Origin: Meconema thalassinum
Lineage: Eukaryota > Arthropoda > Insecta > Orthoptera > Tettigoniidae
Reading direction: 5' to 3'
Length of the DNA stretch: 64,000 nt
NCBI GenBank assembly: GCA_946902985.2
Contig: OX336388.2
Coordinates: forward strand, 1,508,110,545 to 1,508,174,544
Shown here: positions 21,832 to 34,458 of the stretch, piece after piece
How positions within the stretch are numbered: the stretch's first letter is position 1
Layout: the number at the start of each line of letters is the position of its first letter
Position numbers and translations under genes: made by a program
The notes under the pieces: model-generated
Seen by the model: the letters and a program-made list of their open reading frames with translations, nothing else
Databases searched by the model: none
Told to the model about the DNA's origin: nothing

Positions 21832-22310
21832 GGAAACTAAGGAATGGAAGATTTTGAGGAAAATTTTAGATACAGTTAGGGAGAATGGTGAGTTTAGAAG
21901 ACGGCATAACCAGGATGTAGTCTATGTACACATGAGGAGAAAATTACTTTGGCGATGAGGAAAATAAAATAGACACGTGACCCAAATGACCTCAATACAA
22001 TTAACCTAGCGCATTTTGACTTTTCTCCAAGGGAAATTGACAAAGTGAGCATGGTTCAGTGAGATACAAAGAAATCTGCGCGAGATTGGGATCTCATGTA
22101 AAAATACCCAGGTGCGTGACCAGCTTAAGAGGAAACTCTTTGAGTGTCCAACCAAAGCCGACGCTGAAAACTAGAAAGGCATGGACAAAAGAAAGAAAAG
22201 AATAACACTGCCAACGAATGAAGAAATACTGGGCTAATTTAAAATCTAAAAGGAAACAGTTAAAATAACGTGGTCCTTAGTTGGCAGAAACGAAATAATA
22301 ATAATAATAT
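21832..22310 (+). pseudogene. RTE-like LINE 3' remnant
   Basis: Reads EWKILRKILDTVRENGEFRRRHN early, then breaks by stops, and resumes near a QRMKKYWANLKSKRKQ-like end. It is followed by an (AAT)n tail at about 22288-22308, the normal RTE 3' terminus. The next RTE begins directly after this tail. Confidence 0.65.
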
Positions 22311-22548
22311 GCCGGTCCCAAGCCCGGTGCCTTGTCACGTAAGTGACGAGGAAGGAGGAGGGGGAGGAGTAACAACCTCGTTAAAAAAAACAGGGTTCAC
22401 TTGGCCCGAGTGATAGCACCCTGTGAGGGCTCCTTGCTAGGATTACAGCGAAGACCTCAACGGCAGTGAAGGCGGAGAGAATGGATCTCGGTACGGCGGA
22501 ACTGGCGGAAGAGGCATACCATTCTGCGAAATCCACATTGCGTCTGAC

Positions 22549-23696
22549 TTGAAACAAGCGGCAAAGTGGTCAGCGTCTGTTTCTCTAATTGAGGTGGCTG
22601 CACTAAAATCTTCTCGAACTCAAAAATCGAGTCGTATACCTGTGGTCTCAACTGAGATCACCACAAAAAACAAAACTCAACTTGAGCGCATGATGGAAAA
22701 GACGATCACAGAATCACTACCCCAGGCACCAGTCGATAGACTGGACTCACCTGATCATCGGATTCTGGGGGATCAGGGACACCATGCGGAGAAGAATCGG
22801 ATCTTCTCAAGAACTCTTCACACTCTCAAAACTCGACGCAAGAATTTTATTGGCACAATTAATGTGAACACCCTCACTAAAACAGGCAAATTAAAACAAC
22901 TCACTAACGCCCTCGAAAAATTTGACCTCAAAATCACCGCACTTCAAGAGACACGATTCACGGATGAAGAACACTTTAATACGGAGAATTTCAGAATCTA
23001 TAAAGGCAAACCTGCCATAAAAGTTAGAGGCAAACTACTACTCATGGGAACCGGTTTCGCCATACACAATTCCGTACTCGACTCAGTCATCGATTTCTCT
23101 TCTCCCAACGAAAGAGTATCTCTGCTCTCAGTAAAGTCAGCCATAAAGCTTACACACTGATCAACGTCCACGCTCCCATAAATCAACTCAAGAAATCCGA
23201 TCCTGAAACTATGGGCAATTTCTGGGAAACTCTCGAAGAAACAACCAACAAAATACCAAGGCACCATGTGAAGATCTTATTGGGCGATTTTAATGCCCAG
23301 TTAGGTAAGGAAAGAAAATTTAGTGATACCGCAGGCCCCCATACTAAGCATGAACGTACCAACGGGAATGGTGAAAGACTAATTGGCTTCTGCAGAAACT
23401 TTGAACTTAAGATCATGAGCACACAATTTCAAAAACCTCCTCACAGGTTAACCACATGGAGATCACCCAATATTAGACAGGGTGAATACCAAATTGACCA
23501 TATCGCAATTTCCAAGAAAAACACAAAAGAAATTTTAAACGTCCGAGCTCGCAAAGGCGCCTTTGAATCAGACCATCATCTTCTACAAATTAAGACGAAA
23601 TTCCAACCCAATAGAAAGCAAAAAGGCCCACCCAAAAGTATCAAACCATCCAGAGTACTTGAAACTCCACAAAGAATAAATCATAATGCAAATTAA
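22549..23696 (+). pseudogene. RTE LINE: apurinic-type endonuclease domain
   Basis: Nicks target DNA to prime reverse transcription. Motifs in order: GTINVNTLTKTGKL near 22853, ALQETRF (catalytic Glu) near 22936, LLGDFNAQLG near 23279, TTWRSPN near 23452, IDHIAI near 23494, and the C-terminal SDHHLL near 23569. The frame changes between 22549-23160 and 23211-23696, with the break near 23130-23150. The domain is otherwise well conserved, so the loss of function looks modest in age. Residues before about 22850 are a poorly conserved N-terminal extension. Confidence 0.82.
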
Positions 23697-25766
23697 TCAG
23701 GAGACATCAACAGACTGGCAGAAAATAACGAAGAAAATTCAGGAAGTCATGAAACTAGGACAACCTCCTCGCACAAGAAAACATCGGTGGTGGAATGCAA
23801 TTTGCGATCAGGCAGTTGACAACCGAATTACTGCGTGGAAAAAGTTTAACAGTCACAAAACTGAGGAAAACTGGGAGAACTTTCTTAAAACCCAAAAATA
23901 TGCCTCCAAAACAATTAGGAAAGAAAAACGAGGATATGACAACAACAGACTCCATGAAATCCAGCAGGATTTCACCCAACATAACACTAGAAACTTCTAC
24001 AAAACGTTTATAGAAAACTTAAAGGGATATCAGGCGCCCAGCATGTGCTTCAAAAAACCTGATGGCACGTTGGAAACTAACGTGAAAGAAAACTGTAAAA
24101 TATTAGCCCAATACTTCAACTCCCTTCTTAACTGCGAACCACCCCAAGAAAAACTTGTCTTCACTCCTCCGGTTCCCACACACCCGGACTCACAACCCCC
24201 TGACCTAGAAGAAATTCAGGAGATCATCCAAAAGCTCAAAAATAACAAAGCACCAGGAGAAGATGGGATCATTGCTGAATTCTGGAAACTGAACGATCCT
24301 ACACTTACGAAGAAACATAATCACTTTATTTGAGACATATGGATGATGGAGCGAATACCAGAAGACTGGAAATGTGCTCTAATTCATCCGTTACACAAAA
24401 GGGGTGATAAAACAGACATGAGTAATTACAGGGGAATCTCCCTGCTCCCTATTGCTTATAAAATCCTCTCCAAGGCACTTTTAAACAGGCTAGAACCCCA
24501 GGTGGATCCGCTAATTGGTGAATACCAAGACGGATTCAGAAAAGGGCGATCATGTGCTGAACAGGTGTGGAGCTTAAAAACAATATTACAAATGAGAAAA
24601 TGTAGAAATACAGTAATAACATTCGTCGACTTCAGAAAAGCGTATGACTCTGTAGACCGCGAAATTCGGGATACACAGAAAGACCCGGAAAATCATTGAA
24701 CAGACGCTTACAGGAACTATGTCCAAAGTGAAATTCATGGGTGAAATATCGGAGCCCTTTCTCATCAAAACTGGAGTTCGACAGGGGGACGGATTATCCC
24801 CAATGCTTTTTAATATTGTTCTAGAAAAGATCATTAGGGAATGGGAGCCTCATGTAAAAGGCATTCAAATTGGAATCATAAAAGAGAACCGTCTTACAGT
24901 CAAGTGCCTCGCTTTTGCGGACGATATTGCCATTATCACTAACACCAGACATGAAGCCATACACGCAGTGGAAAAATTACATGAAATTGCTCAAAGAACC
25001 GGACTACAAATTTCTTATGAAAAATCCCACTATATGGAAAGACGACCAGAAAAAAACTCTTCTTTAATCACACAATACGGTAAAATAACACAAGTCACCC
25101 ATTTTAAATACCTTGGTGAAAACATACAGTCCTCGGGACTAAACCGAATCGCCAATGAACAAAGAATCACCAAACTACAGAAGGCCTACAAGCTAACGTG
25201 GGCTCACTACAACAAGAAGTGCATCTCGCTGGACGCAAAATTAAGGCACTATACAACGGTGAATTCTTCCGGAAGCAACTTGCGCAGCCGAAACAATGGT
25301 GATCGACGGTCATTCCAAAATTAAGTATATAGAAAAACAGGAAAGGAAAATTCTCAAAAAGATTTACGGGGCAGTTAATAATAACAGTATTTGTATGAAG
25401 AGACCTCAAAGCGAACTCTACCAAAAGATCCACACGATAACGGAAGTAATCAGAAAACGCCGAGTACAGTTTTATACACACATTTACAGAATGGAAAATT
25501 TCAGAACGCCGAAGAAATTGCTCAACGTTATAACACGGAGTAAGTGTGGCACGTAGTGGCTGACAGAGGTTCAGAGGGACCTACAACAGGTCAACATTGA
25601 AAATTTTGAGGACTGCACCGAGTGCAGGAATAAAATCAAAAATGTTAAGTTTGATCATAGACCATCACGACAGCCTGGAAGAAAGTGGACAGCTGAGCGG
25701 AAGAAGTAGCATTCTGAGAGGATGAAGAGGTTTTGGGAACAGAAGCGGGAAAACGCCAGAAGATGA
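23686..25766 (+). pseudogene. RTE LINE: reverse transcriptase and C-terminal region
   Basis: RT motifs in order: NNKAPGEDGIIAEFW near 24243; YRGISLLPIAYKILSKALLNR near 24427; EYQDGFRKGRSCAEQ near 24520; FVDFRKAYDSVDR (catalytic Asp) near 24622; GVRQGDGLSPMLFNI near 24774; AFADDIAII (catalytic Asp pair) near 24911. An in-frame TGA lies near 24331, and frames change near 24680 and 25290. The C-terminal KYIEKQERKILKKIYG block (about 25323) is followed by stops up to about 25766. The catalytic residues survive but the protein cannot be made as one chain. Confidence 0.85.
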
Positions 25767-25979
25767 AATCATGTATTCAAGTTCAATCGCTCTCCTAAAG
25801 GGGAACAATCGATTAAATAATATAAATAATAATAATAATATGCCTGAAGGACCGATGGAAAAGTGTAAATCTATTACGGAATGCAGTCACTGAGAATTTG
25901 CTCCTGATGATGTATTTCTGGGATCGTAAATGCTTTCATTCCAGCAAATATGCTGAGAATGGGTAAGTGCATGCTCAAA

Positions 25980-25982
25980 ATA

Positions 25983-26016
<34 letters not shown>
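25980..26016. repeat. (TAA)n microsatellite
   Basis: About 12 AAT/TAA units in a row. Position and sequence suit an old RTE tail. Confidence 0.8.
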
Positions 26017-26017
<1 letters not shown>

Positions 26018-26089
26018 ATGTTTGCGACCCCTGAAGAAGGCATGATCATGCCATTAGAGCTGAAGATCAATGAAATGGGACAAGAAATT

Positions 26090-26250
26090 GGGGAGAGCCA
26101 GTCATGGTTTATACCGAGGGACCTTTCCAGCATTCGATTGAAGTTGATAAAAAGAAACCATGGAAAACAATTTGAAGGACGCGCTGGCGGTGGGGTTTAA
26201 ACTCGTCAGGAGATAGCCTGGGGCCATGGCGTTGTGCCTTTACAGCTCAC
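26090..26250 (-). mobile_element. SINE-4 remnant
   Basis: Plus-strand AGAAACCATGGAAAACAATT and GGCGGTGGGGTTTAAACTCG correspond to the reverse complement of the SINE-4 body and B-box. Confidence 0.45.
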
Positions 26251-27195
26251 GCACATACCCTAGTCAGCCTCTGGTACTAGATCAGTAGAGCATGAAAATA
26301 AATAGTTCGATCTAAGTTTTCCCGTTGCTGACACTCCCACCGGATGTTACTGATCGCAAATCCTATATGCCTACGCACCTACACTTAAGCCAAAAGTGTG
26401 CTCTCGTTCTGTAATGAATGACGAAATACTTCAATCAAGGGTTCATAAACCTGCTCGACAAGTAGGTATTTAGTCTGTCTCTCTGCCTTATTTTGTATAA
26501 CTCACTCTCTATCTCCGTCCGACCCACTTCTCGTTCACAATTCCAATGATACAATGAATAGTCGCTGAACAGACAACATGCAATGCTATGTACCGGAACA
26601 CTGTTCGTGATTTGTTACCGTTTAATACAATTAACAAAGCTACTTCGTTTGTTTTATCTGAAAACAGAGCTCCAAACAAGTAATAAAAATAGCCAATCAT
26701 GTCTATTCCTCCCTAGCTGCCTGCTATTTTGCTGACATCACGGAACAGTCTCTCTACAGATATTAGGGGAACAATTGATATACAATTAGAGCAGAGATTC
26801 CCGTTTTTTTAACAGCGCAATATGTGCGTTTCATCTGCCATGCTGTTTGATGGTTTTAAAATGGCTGTGCTTCGTGCAACTTCTATACCATAGTTTTGCC
26901 ATCAGCTAATTAGTGACCACTGGAGTGTAGTTGCCTTGGGTATTGTGATCCTCGCCTTTTCACTTGAGTCATCTACGCCTTTTGAGATTATCACTGTGTT
27001 CATGTTCAATAGTGTATAGTTCAGTGTTGTAAGCCGTATTTAGAAAGTGTATGAGCTCATCACAATATAGAATTGTAAATGGTCATTTTGTTTAAAATAT
27101 GTATATCCTCAACTGATGGAATTCCCAACCTAGAAACATTTGTGTAGTCAAAGTAGTTTAAATCATAGCTTTGAATCCATTTTTCATTGTTGCCT
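26251..27195. other. Unassigned
   Basis: Short chance ORFs only; no recognised repeat. Confidence 0.45.
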
Positions 27196-27530
27196 TATTA
27201 ACAATACAGTTTTTTTTTCGTGTAGTCTCCTGAGAGGCCGAGTGCAGGTCTATCAAGTCGACGCCATTGGGCGACCTGCGCGTCGGGATGAGAGATGGAA
27301 TGAAGCTGAATGAAACTGGGCAGGGATGTGGAAGGAAGCGGCCGTGGGCTGTCAGAAGGTACCGTCCCAACATTTGCCTGGTGTTGAAAATGGGGAAACC
27401 ATGGAAAACCATTTCAAGGACGGCCGTCGGTGGGGCTCGAACCCACGCGTCTACCGAGTCAGCAGAGAGCTTGGCCCATGACCTAATGCTGCGCTTTAGC
27501 CAACATAGCCACTACTGTCGGTAACAATCC
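27196..27530 (-). mobile_element. SINE-4, near-complete inverted copy
   Basis: Reverse complement of 11242-11563: an A-rich tail (poly-T at 27209-27217), CTCCTGAGAGGCCGAGTGCA, GGGGAAACCATGGAAAACCA, and B-box GGGGCTCGAACCCACGCG. A possible 7-bp duplication is TAACAAT near 27199 and 27521. Confidence 0.78.
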
Positions 27531-27743
27531 AATTAATATTATTGTTTTCAGTCGGTCAACACAAAAAATATAATAATAATAATTTCAATGTAGTTTCAGT
27601 ACGAAAACCGATATAATAGTACATTATGCGAGACTATAATGACAATAATTAAGACACGAGTATGTTTATAAAACGAGCGTATGCAATTTTTATAATTTCC
27701 GTACGAGTGTCTTAATTACCATTATAAGCGAGTCGCATACGAC

Positions 27744-28117
27744 TGTTTATGTTCGACGATAATTATTATAACTATTTTATGTTCGAACATAAATATTCAT
27801 AAATATCTGTCGAGATTTCGCCAGTTTTAAGTACTGAACATAGCGCATGAGACTCAGAGAATGCCTTATATTTGACCATTGCTTCCTCGATTACCCCTCT
27901 ATGACACTAGGCCACGCAGTGAAATTTAAATTAGAAGGCCGTGGAACTCAGCGCAGATGCGCTGCTATCCTTACCTAATTGGTCAAATAACTGTTTCTTG
28001 AACTCTGTTCGGTGGGAGAAACTGTCCCATAATGAAAACTTGTACTATAATAAGCATAATTATAGTACAGTTTTCTGACATATAATCTTCACATTTCGAC
28101 ATCGTCGAACATAAACA
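27744..28117. mobile_element. MITE-like segment with 17-bp inverted repeats
   Basis: TGTTTATGTTCGACGAT at 27744-27760 is exactly reverse-complemented at 28101-28117, enclosing 340 bp of AT-rich non-coding DNA. An inner near-palindrome lies at about 28037-28077 (AAACTTGTACTATAAT with ATTATAGTACAGTTTT). Target duplications were not identified, so superfamily and true ends are open. The adjacent 27600-27740 has a related outward ATAAGACACGAG/CGAGTGTCTTAAT pair that may belong to a larger element. Confidence 0.42.
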
Positions 28118-28142
28118 AGTTTTTAGAACTGCTTTCTGAAAA

Positions 28143-28200
28143 CAAACAAGTAGTTCCGTGAAGAACTAATATAGCCCTTTTATCTTATGACATACTGGTC
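28143..28200 (+). mobile_element. HINE-like terminal fragment
   Basis: AGTAGTTCCGTGAAGAACTA then ATATAGCCCTTTT, matching the hairpin end at 18473 and 37466. The rest of the element was not traced. Confidence 0.45.
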
Positions 28201-28789
28201 TTTTTGCTTCAAAATGTGATGGACTAATTAGTTTTCGGTTTATGACATACATTGTTATAAAATATAGAATATAATGTCTCGGTGGTTTATTCGTGCCAGA
28301 AGTACAAAAAAGAAGACAAACATGAGAGAAACTATAAATAAACACAAGATCATGCAACTTCAAATAGTTCCTGCCCAATACTTAGTTACTTCGAGAGCAT
28401 TTGAATTTGCTCGGGTCAAATCACTCATTGTATATCTAGAAGGGCACAACGGACAACATAAGAGACGTGTTGTTTGAAATTCGCCACAATCACATGGAAC
28501 CATCTTGGTCGGAAAATGCCACTTATATAAGTTGTCCCTCGATCTTGCAACTTCAGCTCACAGTCTGTTCAGGGATTCCCAGATTGGCCACTTCTCTGTG
28601 ATATTATCTCGGTTCCATCCAATCAGACAAATTACTGGTTCTCTCCTTCCACATGGAACCGTGTGCTGATGCTTGTAATGGTTAAGTAGTTGTTAGCTCA
28701 TTCACGATTTTAATCTCCTATCAGCTGGTTGATATCCGAAGAGTGGATGTGAATTCTTAGTCTATGATTTAGGCCTACACCTTTCATTG
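28201..28789. other. Unassigned
   Basis: No supported feature. Confidence 0.45.
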
Positions 28790-28799
28790 TTTGCAGCCA

Positions 28800-29760
28800 C
28801 TACTCGTCTGATATCAGGCGGAGCAATCCCAGCCAGGTAGTCACTTTATTAATGGGTGTTGGCCTCAGACAACCTGAAATAACCGCGTATGGCAACATCA
28901 ACCTGCTTTGCGTGTGCTGACTGTCTTGTACCACACAGAACTGGCATATCATCCTGTTGAATATCATAAAGTCAGTTGTTCTTAACGTGTGGGGATGGGT
29001 ACCCTGATAAATACGGAGGAGGTAGTTCCTTGAAGAGATCTTCTGCTTCAACTTAAGACACCGTTCCTTATATATAAGTGCACGGTTCAAGGTGACACCT
29101 AGATATTTCTGATGGAAGCAATGGTCCAATAACGCACCATTCCAGAATACTTCGAGTATCCGATTAGCTTGCTTATGTTTCAGGTGGAAGGCAAACACTT
29201 GAGTGTTACTAGGATTGGGTATGAGTTGGTGCATTTCATCGTAAATACCAAGCTGTTCTAAATCATGATGAAGTGCATGTTTGACTGTTCTGTTCTGATT
29301 GGGCAGCAAGAGCGAGGTTGTCAGCGAAAATGAAGGTATTTCACCCTTGAGACTGAGGTTGATCATTGATGTACACAATAAATAAACTGGGTGGCAGGCC
29401 CCTTTCCTGGGGCAATCTATTATTCTGAGTTCTCCAAAGACTACGATGTCCTTGAAAGTGAAAGAAGAACCGATCATACTGTAGAAGTGTAGCTATCATC
29501 ATGGTGAACACATATATTTTAGTTAGATTATAGAGTTTATGTAATAACATTCTGTGGTTTACGGTGTCATAAGCAGCAGAGAGAGGTCAACAAAAGCCAC
29601 GCCTGTGATCTTTTTCCTTTCAAAAACATCTTCTATAAACTGAGTAAGGTGTAGTACTTGAGAAGTGCAGTTTCTGCCTGGTCTGAATCCAGTCAGCTGA
29701 GGGGTGAGAAGTAGATCAACTATAATAGTTAAACGATTCAGGATAATTCTCTCACTTGTA
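28800..29760 (-). pseudogene. Jockey/CR1-group LINE, RT fragment
   Basis: On the minus strand the order is: a QLTGFRPGRNCTSQVLHLTQ-type segment (about 29700), a VAFVDLSAAYDTVNH-like motif with the catalytic Asp (about 29590), a degenerate LPQ-motif (about 29410), and then AFHLKHKQANRILEVFWNGA and HQKYLGVTLNRALIYKERC (about 29100-29190). The YADD box is lost or frameshifted, and several stops intervene. It is homologous to the LINE at 34459-35745 and more decayed. No 3' tail was seen, so it is truncated at both ends. Confidence 0.72.
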
Positions 29761-30355
29761 ACTTAATACTCAAACATTGTTGGTATAAAATGTAAAACCA
29801 AAGGTGCAAGCGTTGCTGAAGATACCTCTCATCAACACACCTCCAATACTGGAAAACATGTGTTAGGTAGTTTCATGATGAGGCGCAACCAACAATACAA
29901 AAGCAAGGAATTAGAAACGGAGAATCTCATGAAAGTCACATGCTTTTCATGCATAACTTATTATAAACACTGGAATAATTGGACAGATAACCTCAATGTT
30001 TTCCACGGTTAAAGAATATTTATCAGCACTACCACGCTACAAGATGATGCATAGGATTATTTTAACTGTTAGTAGAGATTAATTAGGAATAATTCCGTAG
30101 AAATCCATGCACACCATTTGTAATTCATGGATGAAACATTTAGAAGAATTGAACTAGTTTATTTCCTTCATCGAAATACTATATTTTGTCATCATCACTA
30201 CGATATCAACATTAGATACTAAGTAACAGGCGTTCATTTCAAAAGATAACACTAGAGCCATCTGCCATTGAGGGGAACGAGAATATTATACGCTACTTGA
30301 AGATATTTCGCTCATAACAACGGTCCATTATTCCCAGTTTCACTAATATCGGATC
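29761..30355. other. Unassigned
   Basis: No supported feature. Confidence 0.45.
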
Positions 30356-30367
30356 ATTCCATGATGA

Positions 30368-30798
30368 AGCGGCTTCGGTGGCGTAGTCGGTAGCATGCTG
30401 AACTGCTGTTCCCAAGATAGCGGGTTCAAACCCGGCCGAAGTCATCGGATTTTTAAGAGCGTTAAAAATCCTTCAGTATGCCTTCCTTCGGAGGGGAAGA
30501 GAAGCCGGCGGTCCCATGTCATAGATTTATGGCATGTTAAAGATCCTTTCACAGACTAAACTTGTGTAAAGCAAAATTGTTAGGTTAGATTTCGTCAGAA
30601 CGCTCTATCAAAAAGTTCCAACGTTCACCACTAGATATCATTGATATCTGATGGCGAAAGTTGGAACTACTTGAAATTTAACGGAACTTGTAGCTCACCC
30701 TTTAGGGTGTCCGCTGGAAGCAGCTACAGACTCAGGCGAGCCGAACATGTCCTCGGACACTCCCGGCACTAAAAGCCATACGATAAATAAATAAATAA
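30368..30798 (+). mobile_element. SINE-2, full copy
   Basis: tRNA-derived head (GCGGCTTCGGTGGCGTAGTC; B-box GGGTTCAAACCC near 30421), a long body, and the tail GCCATACGATAAATAAATAA. Flanked by ATTCCATGATGA (30356-30367, 30799-30810). The tail resembles that of the Jockey/CR1-like LINEs in this window. Confidence 0.87.
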
Positions 30799-30810
30799 AT
30801 TCCATGATGA

Positions 30811-31329
30811 TTTAGAGCAATTCTCCTCTGTAGAATAGACATGCGTGGCATTTATAACGAAATCAGAGCTCTAGATAGATGCATTGTAAATTTGGATTAT
30901 GGCAGTGCTTCATTATGCTCAGTTCCACAGAGATAGGATTAGGGGATTTCATCATTTGGGAATGGACATACATAATTTACGAAAATCAACCAATTGATAC
31001 CTGTACCTGCAGTGTTACATAGTTGTATTTCCTGTGATCGGATCAGTGACGAGCAATGTGGATTCATGTATGATTGTAATTGCGCGTAATATGTTAAGAG
31101 ATATCAGTTGATTTATGTACCTCTAGGTTCAAACTATAGCAATGATCCGCAATTCCCAGTCTCACTGAGGTCGAATCAGTCCATGACGAGTTGTAAGAAC
31201 TGACTTTCACGTCTTATGCAATTTGTGAAATGGAGCCAACACATCTGTGGACCTGGAAATTTAGACTGCAATAATGACCCTCAATGCTGAAGTTTGCAGA
31301 GATCGTGTCATGACTGTCGTAATGTGTGT
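30811..31329. other. Unassigned
   Basis: No supported feature. Confidence 0.45.
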
Positions 31330-31540
31330 AATTGTATTAGGGACAGGGATAGGGTAGGCACCCTGGGACTTGAAGTCAGGTATTATCCCGGCATTTGCCT
31401 GTAGGTTGTTTGGAAAAACCCTGGGAAACACCACACTCAAGATAGCCACTGCCAGCACCGGGATTCGTATCTTCAATCTCCGGACGTGCTTCAGCTGTCC
31501 TCGCGGGCGCAGCCCAATTGGGCCAGTTAATTACACTGAT
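31330..31540 (-). mobile_element. tRNA-derived SINE fragment
   Basis: The plus strand carries TATTATCCCGGCATTTGCCTG, GGAAAAACCCTGGGAAACACC and GCACCGGGATTCG, the reverse complement of a SINE body and B-box related to SINE-3/SINE-4. Subfamily not fixed. Confidence 0.5.
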
Positions 31541-32139
31541 AAAATCGGACAAACTTTTCACGCCACCATGATCTTCCTCTTTGATAATTCATAGTCCGAT
31601 TTGGCCAGTGATAGCTCATTAGCATCCTCCCCTCTCTTCCCCCACTCTGCAGCCAACACATATCATACTGTACACACGTTCCAACATTTCGTCATTAAAC
31701 TATTGGAGGGGAGGTGACCCTCAGTTTGACTGTCCCAGTGGTGTCAATTACTATAAAGTCACATGACCTAGCGTTCAGGATATGGTGACAACTACGTGGA
31801 GGAGCGTTATACAGTACAAAGAATACGATATGTCCTCAATAGTTTCACAAATATGGACATCCATGAGAATGTGATCAATAAACTGACATCTTGAATATAA
31901 CCTAATTGCAAGCTCTAAAATTGTACCCGATCTTCATTGCATAAACATCTAATGAATGAACAAAATTAACCTTTTTTTAAACCAAGTGAACAATTTTCAT
32001 TGAATAGCCTAAACTGTTAGATGGAATTAAAACATACTTAATACCAGTACCGTAATTAATTGTTGGAGATTTATCTTTTGGAGCAAGCTTGGCAATTAAC
32101 CATGTGTACTGAATTTTAGCCTACATTCCATTTTTGCAA
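31541..32139. other. Unassigned
   Basis: No supported feature. Confidence 0.45.
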
Positions 32140-32470
32140 AACATGAAAGTAGACTTACGAGATCTACACAGGGCCAACAATTGTGTGCCTGTCTGTGTGT
32201 CTGAACACACAGAGAAACCGAATTGAACGAAATTTGGTACAGAGGTAGCACTAGTTAAGGGCACCTCAGTGTCATATTTTATATCGCTGCCATCTTTACC
32301 AAAACTGAATGGCGGCCACTCAAACTTTCAAAACGTACAATCACATTACGACTAAACTAATCATCCGATCTCTACCAAATTCGGTAACAACATACATTTG
32401 TATAGGACGCATCTTTTACCCAAACTATGAGGTCATCAGCCGTGCCATTGTGGGATAGCGGCCGTGTGAA
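32140..32470 (+). mobile_element. HINE-like fragment, single internal unit
   Basis: GAAAGTAGACTTACGAGATC, then a CTGTCTGTGTGTCTG run, then one copy of the unit that is tandemly repeated at 51.9-53.4 kb (GAACGAAATTTGGTACAGAG, GGCGGCCACTCAAAC, ATCATCCGATCTCTACCAAA). Confidence 0.6.
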
Positions 32471-34449
32471 TTATGCAACCATTATAATCAATAGCTTAAG
32501 ACCCACCAATTCCCATTATCGAGCCAGGAGTGGTTTTAGCTATCCTAAAGGACGTGATCCGTTATTTATTATAATTTAATATTATAATATTATACTGTAT
32601 GAGCGAGTGGCTTAAAAGAGCTGAGCCGTCTCTGTCACATGACAAGATGGCAACTGACCTCTTGTGCCTGTCTTATATTTCAGTAGTTTTAGCATGTTGT
32701 ATGCGATACAGTCTACTGATACAAATAATATAAACTTTGTATGAAATAATTAATAATGAAGGTGTACTACAGTGAAGGAATCGTTTATTTCAAGACATTG
32801 TTCGCTAACACGTCGTATCTAAGTCAGTAAATAACACTCAGGTGTTAAGGACATGGTTGGCTCTGGGCTAGCGCGCTAGTCTCTCACGCGGTTGACTGGG
32901 GATCGAGTACTACTAGAGTTAACGTTTTTATTTTTTATTTTTTATTGAATTCTTTTACAAATGATGTGCACGAGCTCTTTACACAGATACTAAATAAAAT
33001 GCTATTTAGCTCAAAGGAGAGGCTAATGTATACACTCGTTTATTAATAATCACAGACCCTGCATCGCACATAAATAGGAGACATTAGAAAAAGGAGAATA
33101 GGAAAACAAGATACACGTCATCAACCACAGGCTTCTCAGTGCCTCTGTACGGTGCTATCTTCTTGCGGATTACGTGGGTAATTGTTCCAAACATTCTGCT
33201 TTGTGAATCCCTGGCCAACTGAAGTATCGCAATTTTGTATTACGTCAACTTGTAGCCGCGACCACGCTCCGATTACCTTTAAGCACTGCCAGCTGGATCG
33301 CCTTCCTCCTGGCAACTTTAAACTGCCTGCTCATTCAACACTCAGGGGCGTGCAAGATATATATTAATTAATTGCTAGGTTGCAGCACCAACCTACTGTG
33401 ATCGCCACGGATTTTAGACAATTTCACGATAATATTTACCAATATGATATTTTTTTTACAAAATTTTTATGTATCATATTTTTTTCTCATACGATGAAAA
33501 ATGTTAAAATATTCTTCATAGGCAAGTGAAGCGACTTGTTGGGGGGGAATGTAGTTAGTTTTGTAAATGATTGGATAAAAGAATCCTACGACTGACACAA
33601 CGAGTAAATGAGTTGTTTTAAGTTATCAAGAGAAGTGTTCTACATAATTTAAATTAATTCCAAAGTATTGCTGTGTTAAATTACTCCATCGAATCGTGTT
33701 TTTTCTTTCTTTTTTGTCTATCCGGGAAGTTTGTTTTATTGAGATTTTAATTTATATGGTTCAAAAAGCACTAAGATTAAGAATAACATTTTAACTGCAA
33801 TTTCCATGTTAAATTCAAGTATATTTTAATGAGAGTGGGTAATTGAGTAGTGAATAAAACAGGATTGCTTCTATGAATCCTCTGTAAAACTGTCGGCATA
33901 TTTCAGTTTGATAGAATAGTTTTATGTAGATTTCATTAGAAAGCTAACTGTTGCAATGGGTACTGCGCCAGAATTCCTCTGGACCACAGTCCCAAATCCG
34001 CGCAGATGGTAAAAAGATCGTAGGAAATTCAACACCCGGCTAAGAGTTGAACAACTCCTACCGGACAAATGACTAGGGAGCCCTAGAAACACATATATAC
34101 ATCTCTAATTATACTACTAATTAGTTGTATATAGAACAAGAAAAATAAAAGTTAGAGCACTAATGAGCAACTCGGCTCTCGGGCGTTAAGATAAAGTGTC
34201 GATCGGCTGTCTGCATCTAGCTAGCGATATCGTTATAGCGTAATTAAGCATTTAATCAAGAATCAGTTCTATAAAACTTAGCAAGAATAAAAATACTACG
34301 CTTGCCATTTATTGACAAAATATGAAACGACATAACAATTTATGTCCCCAACACCAATAATAAAATAGAAATAAAATCACTATTTAAAAATGAAATATCT
34401 AATCCTCATTTAGGCTTGATTCGTTTAACCTGTGTCTCTCCTGCATCAT
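32471..34449. other. Mostly unassigned; one tRNA-like head
   Basis: A tRNA-like SINE head is possible at about 32855-32925 (TGGCTCTGGGCTAGCGCGCT and a GGGGATCGAGTACT B-box), preceding an A/T-rich run. The remaining 1.9 kb shows no supported feature. Confidence 0.35.
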
Positions 34450-34458
34450 TTCACATAT

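Larger units (their letters stand above)
22311..25846 (+). mobile_element. RTE-clade LINE, near full length, inactivated
   Basis: Starts GCCGGTCCCAAGCCCGG, a common RTE 5' start, and ends in (AAT)n at about 25820-25846. At 3.5 kb it is of normal size. A single ORF (endonuclease, RT, C-terminal domain) can be followed through most of its length with at least four frame changes. It is inserted in the (AAT)n tail of an older RTE 3' end, a recurrent pattern in this window. Confidence 0.85.
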
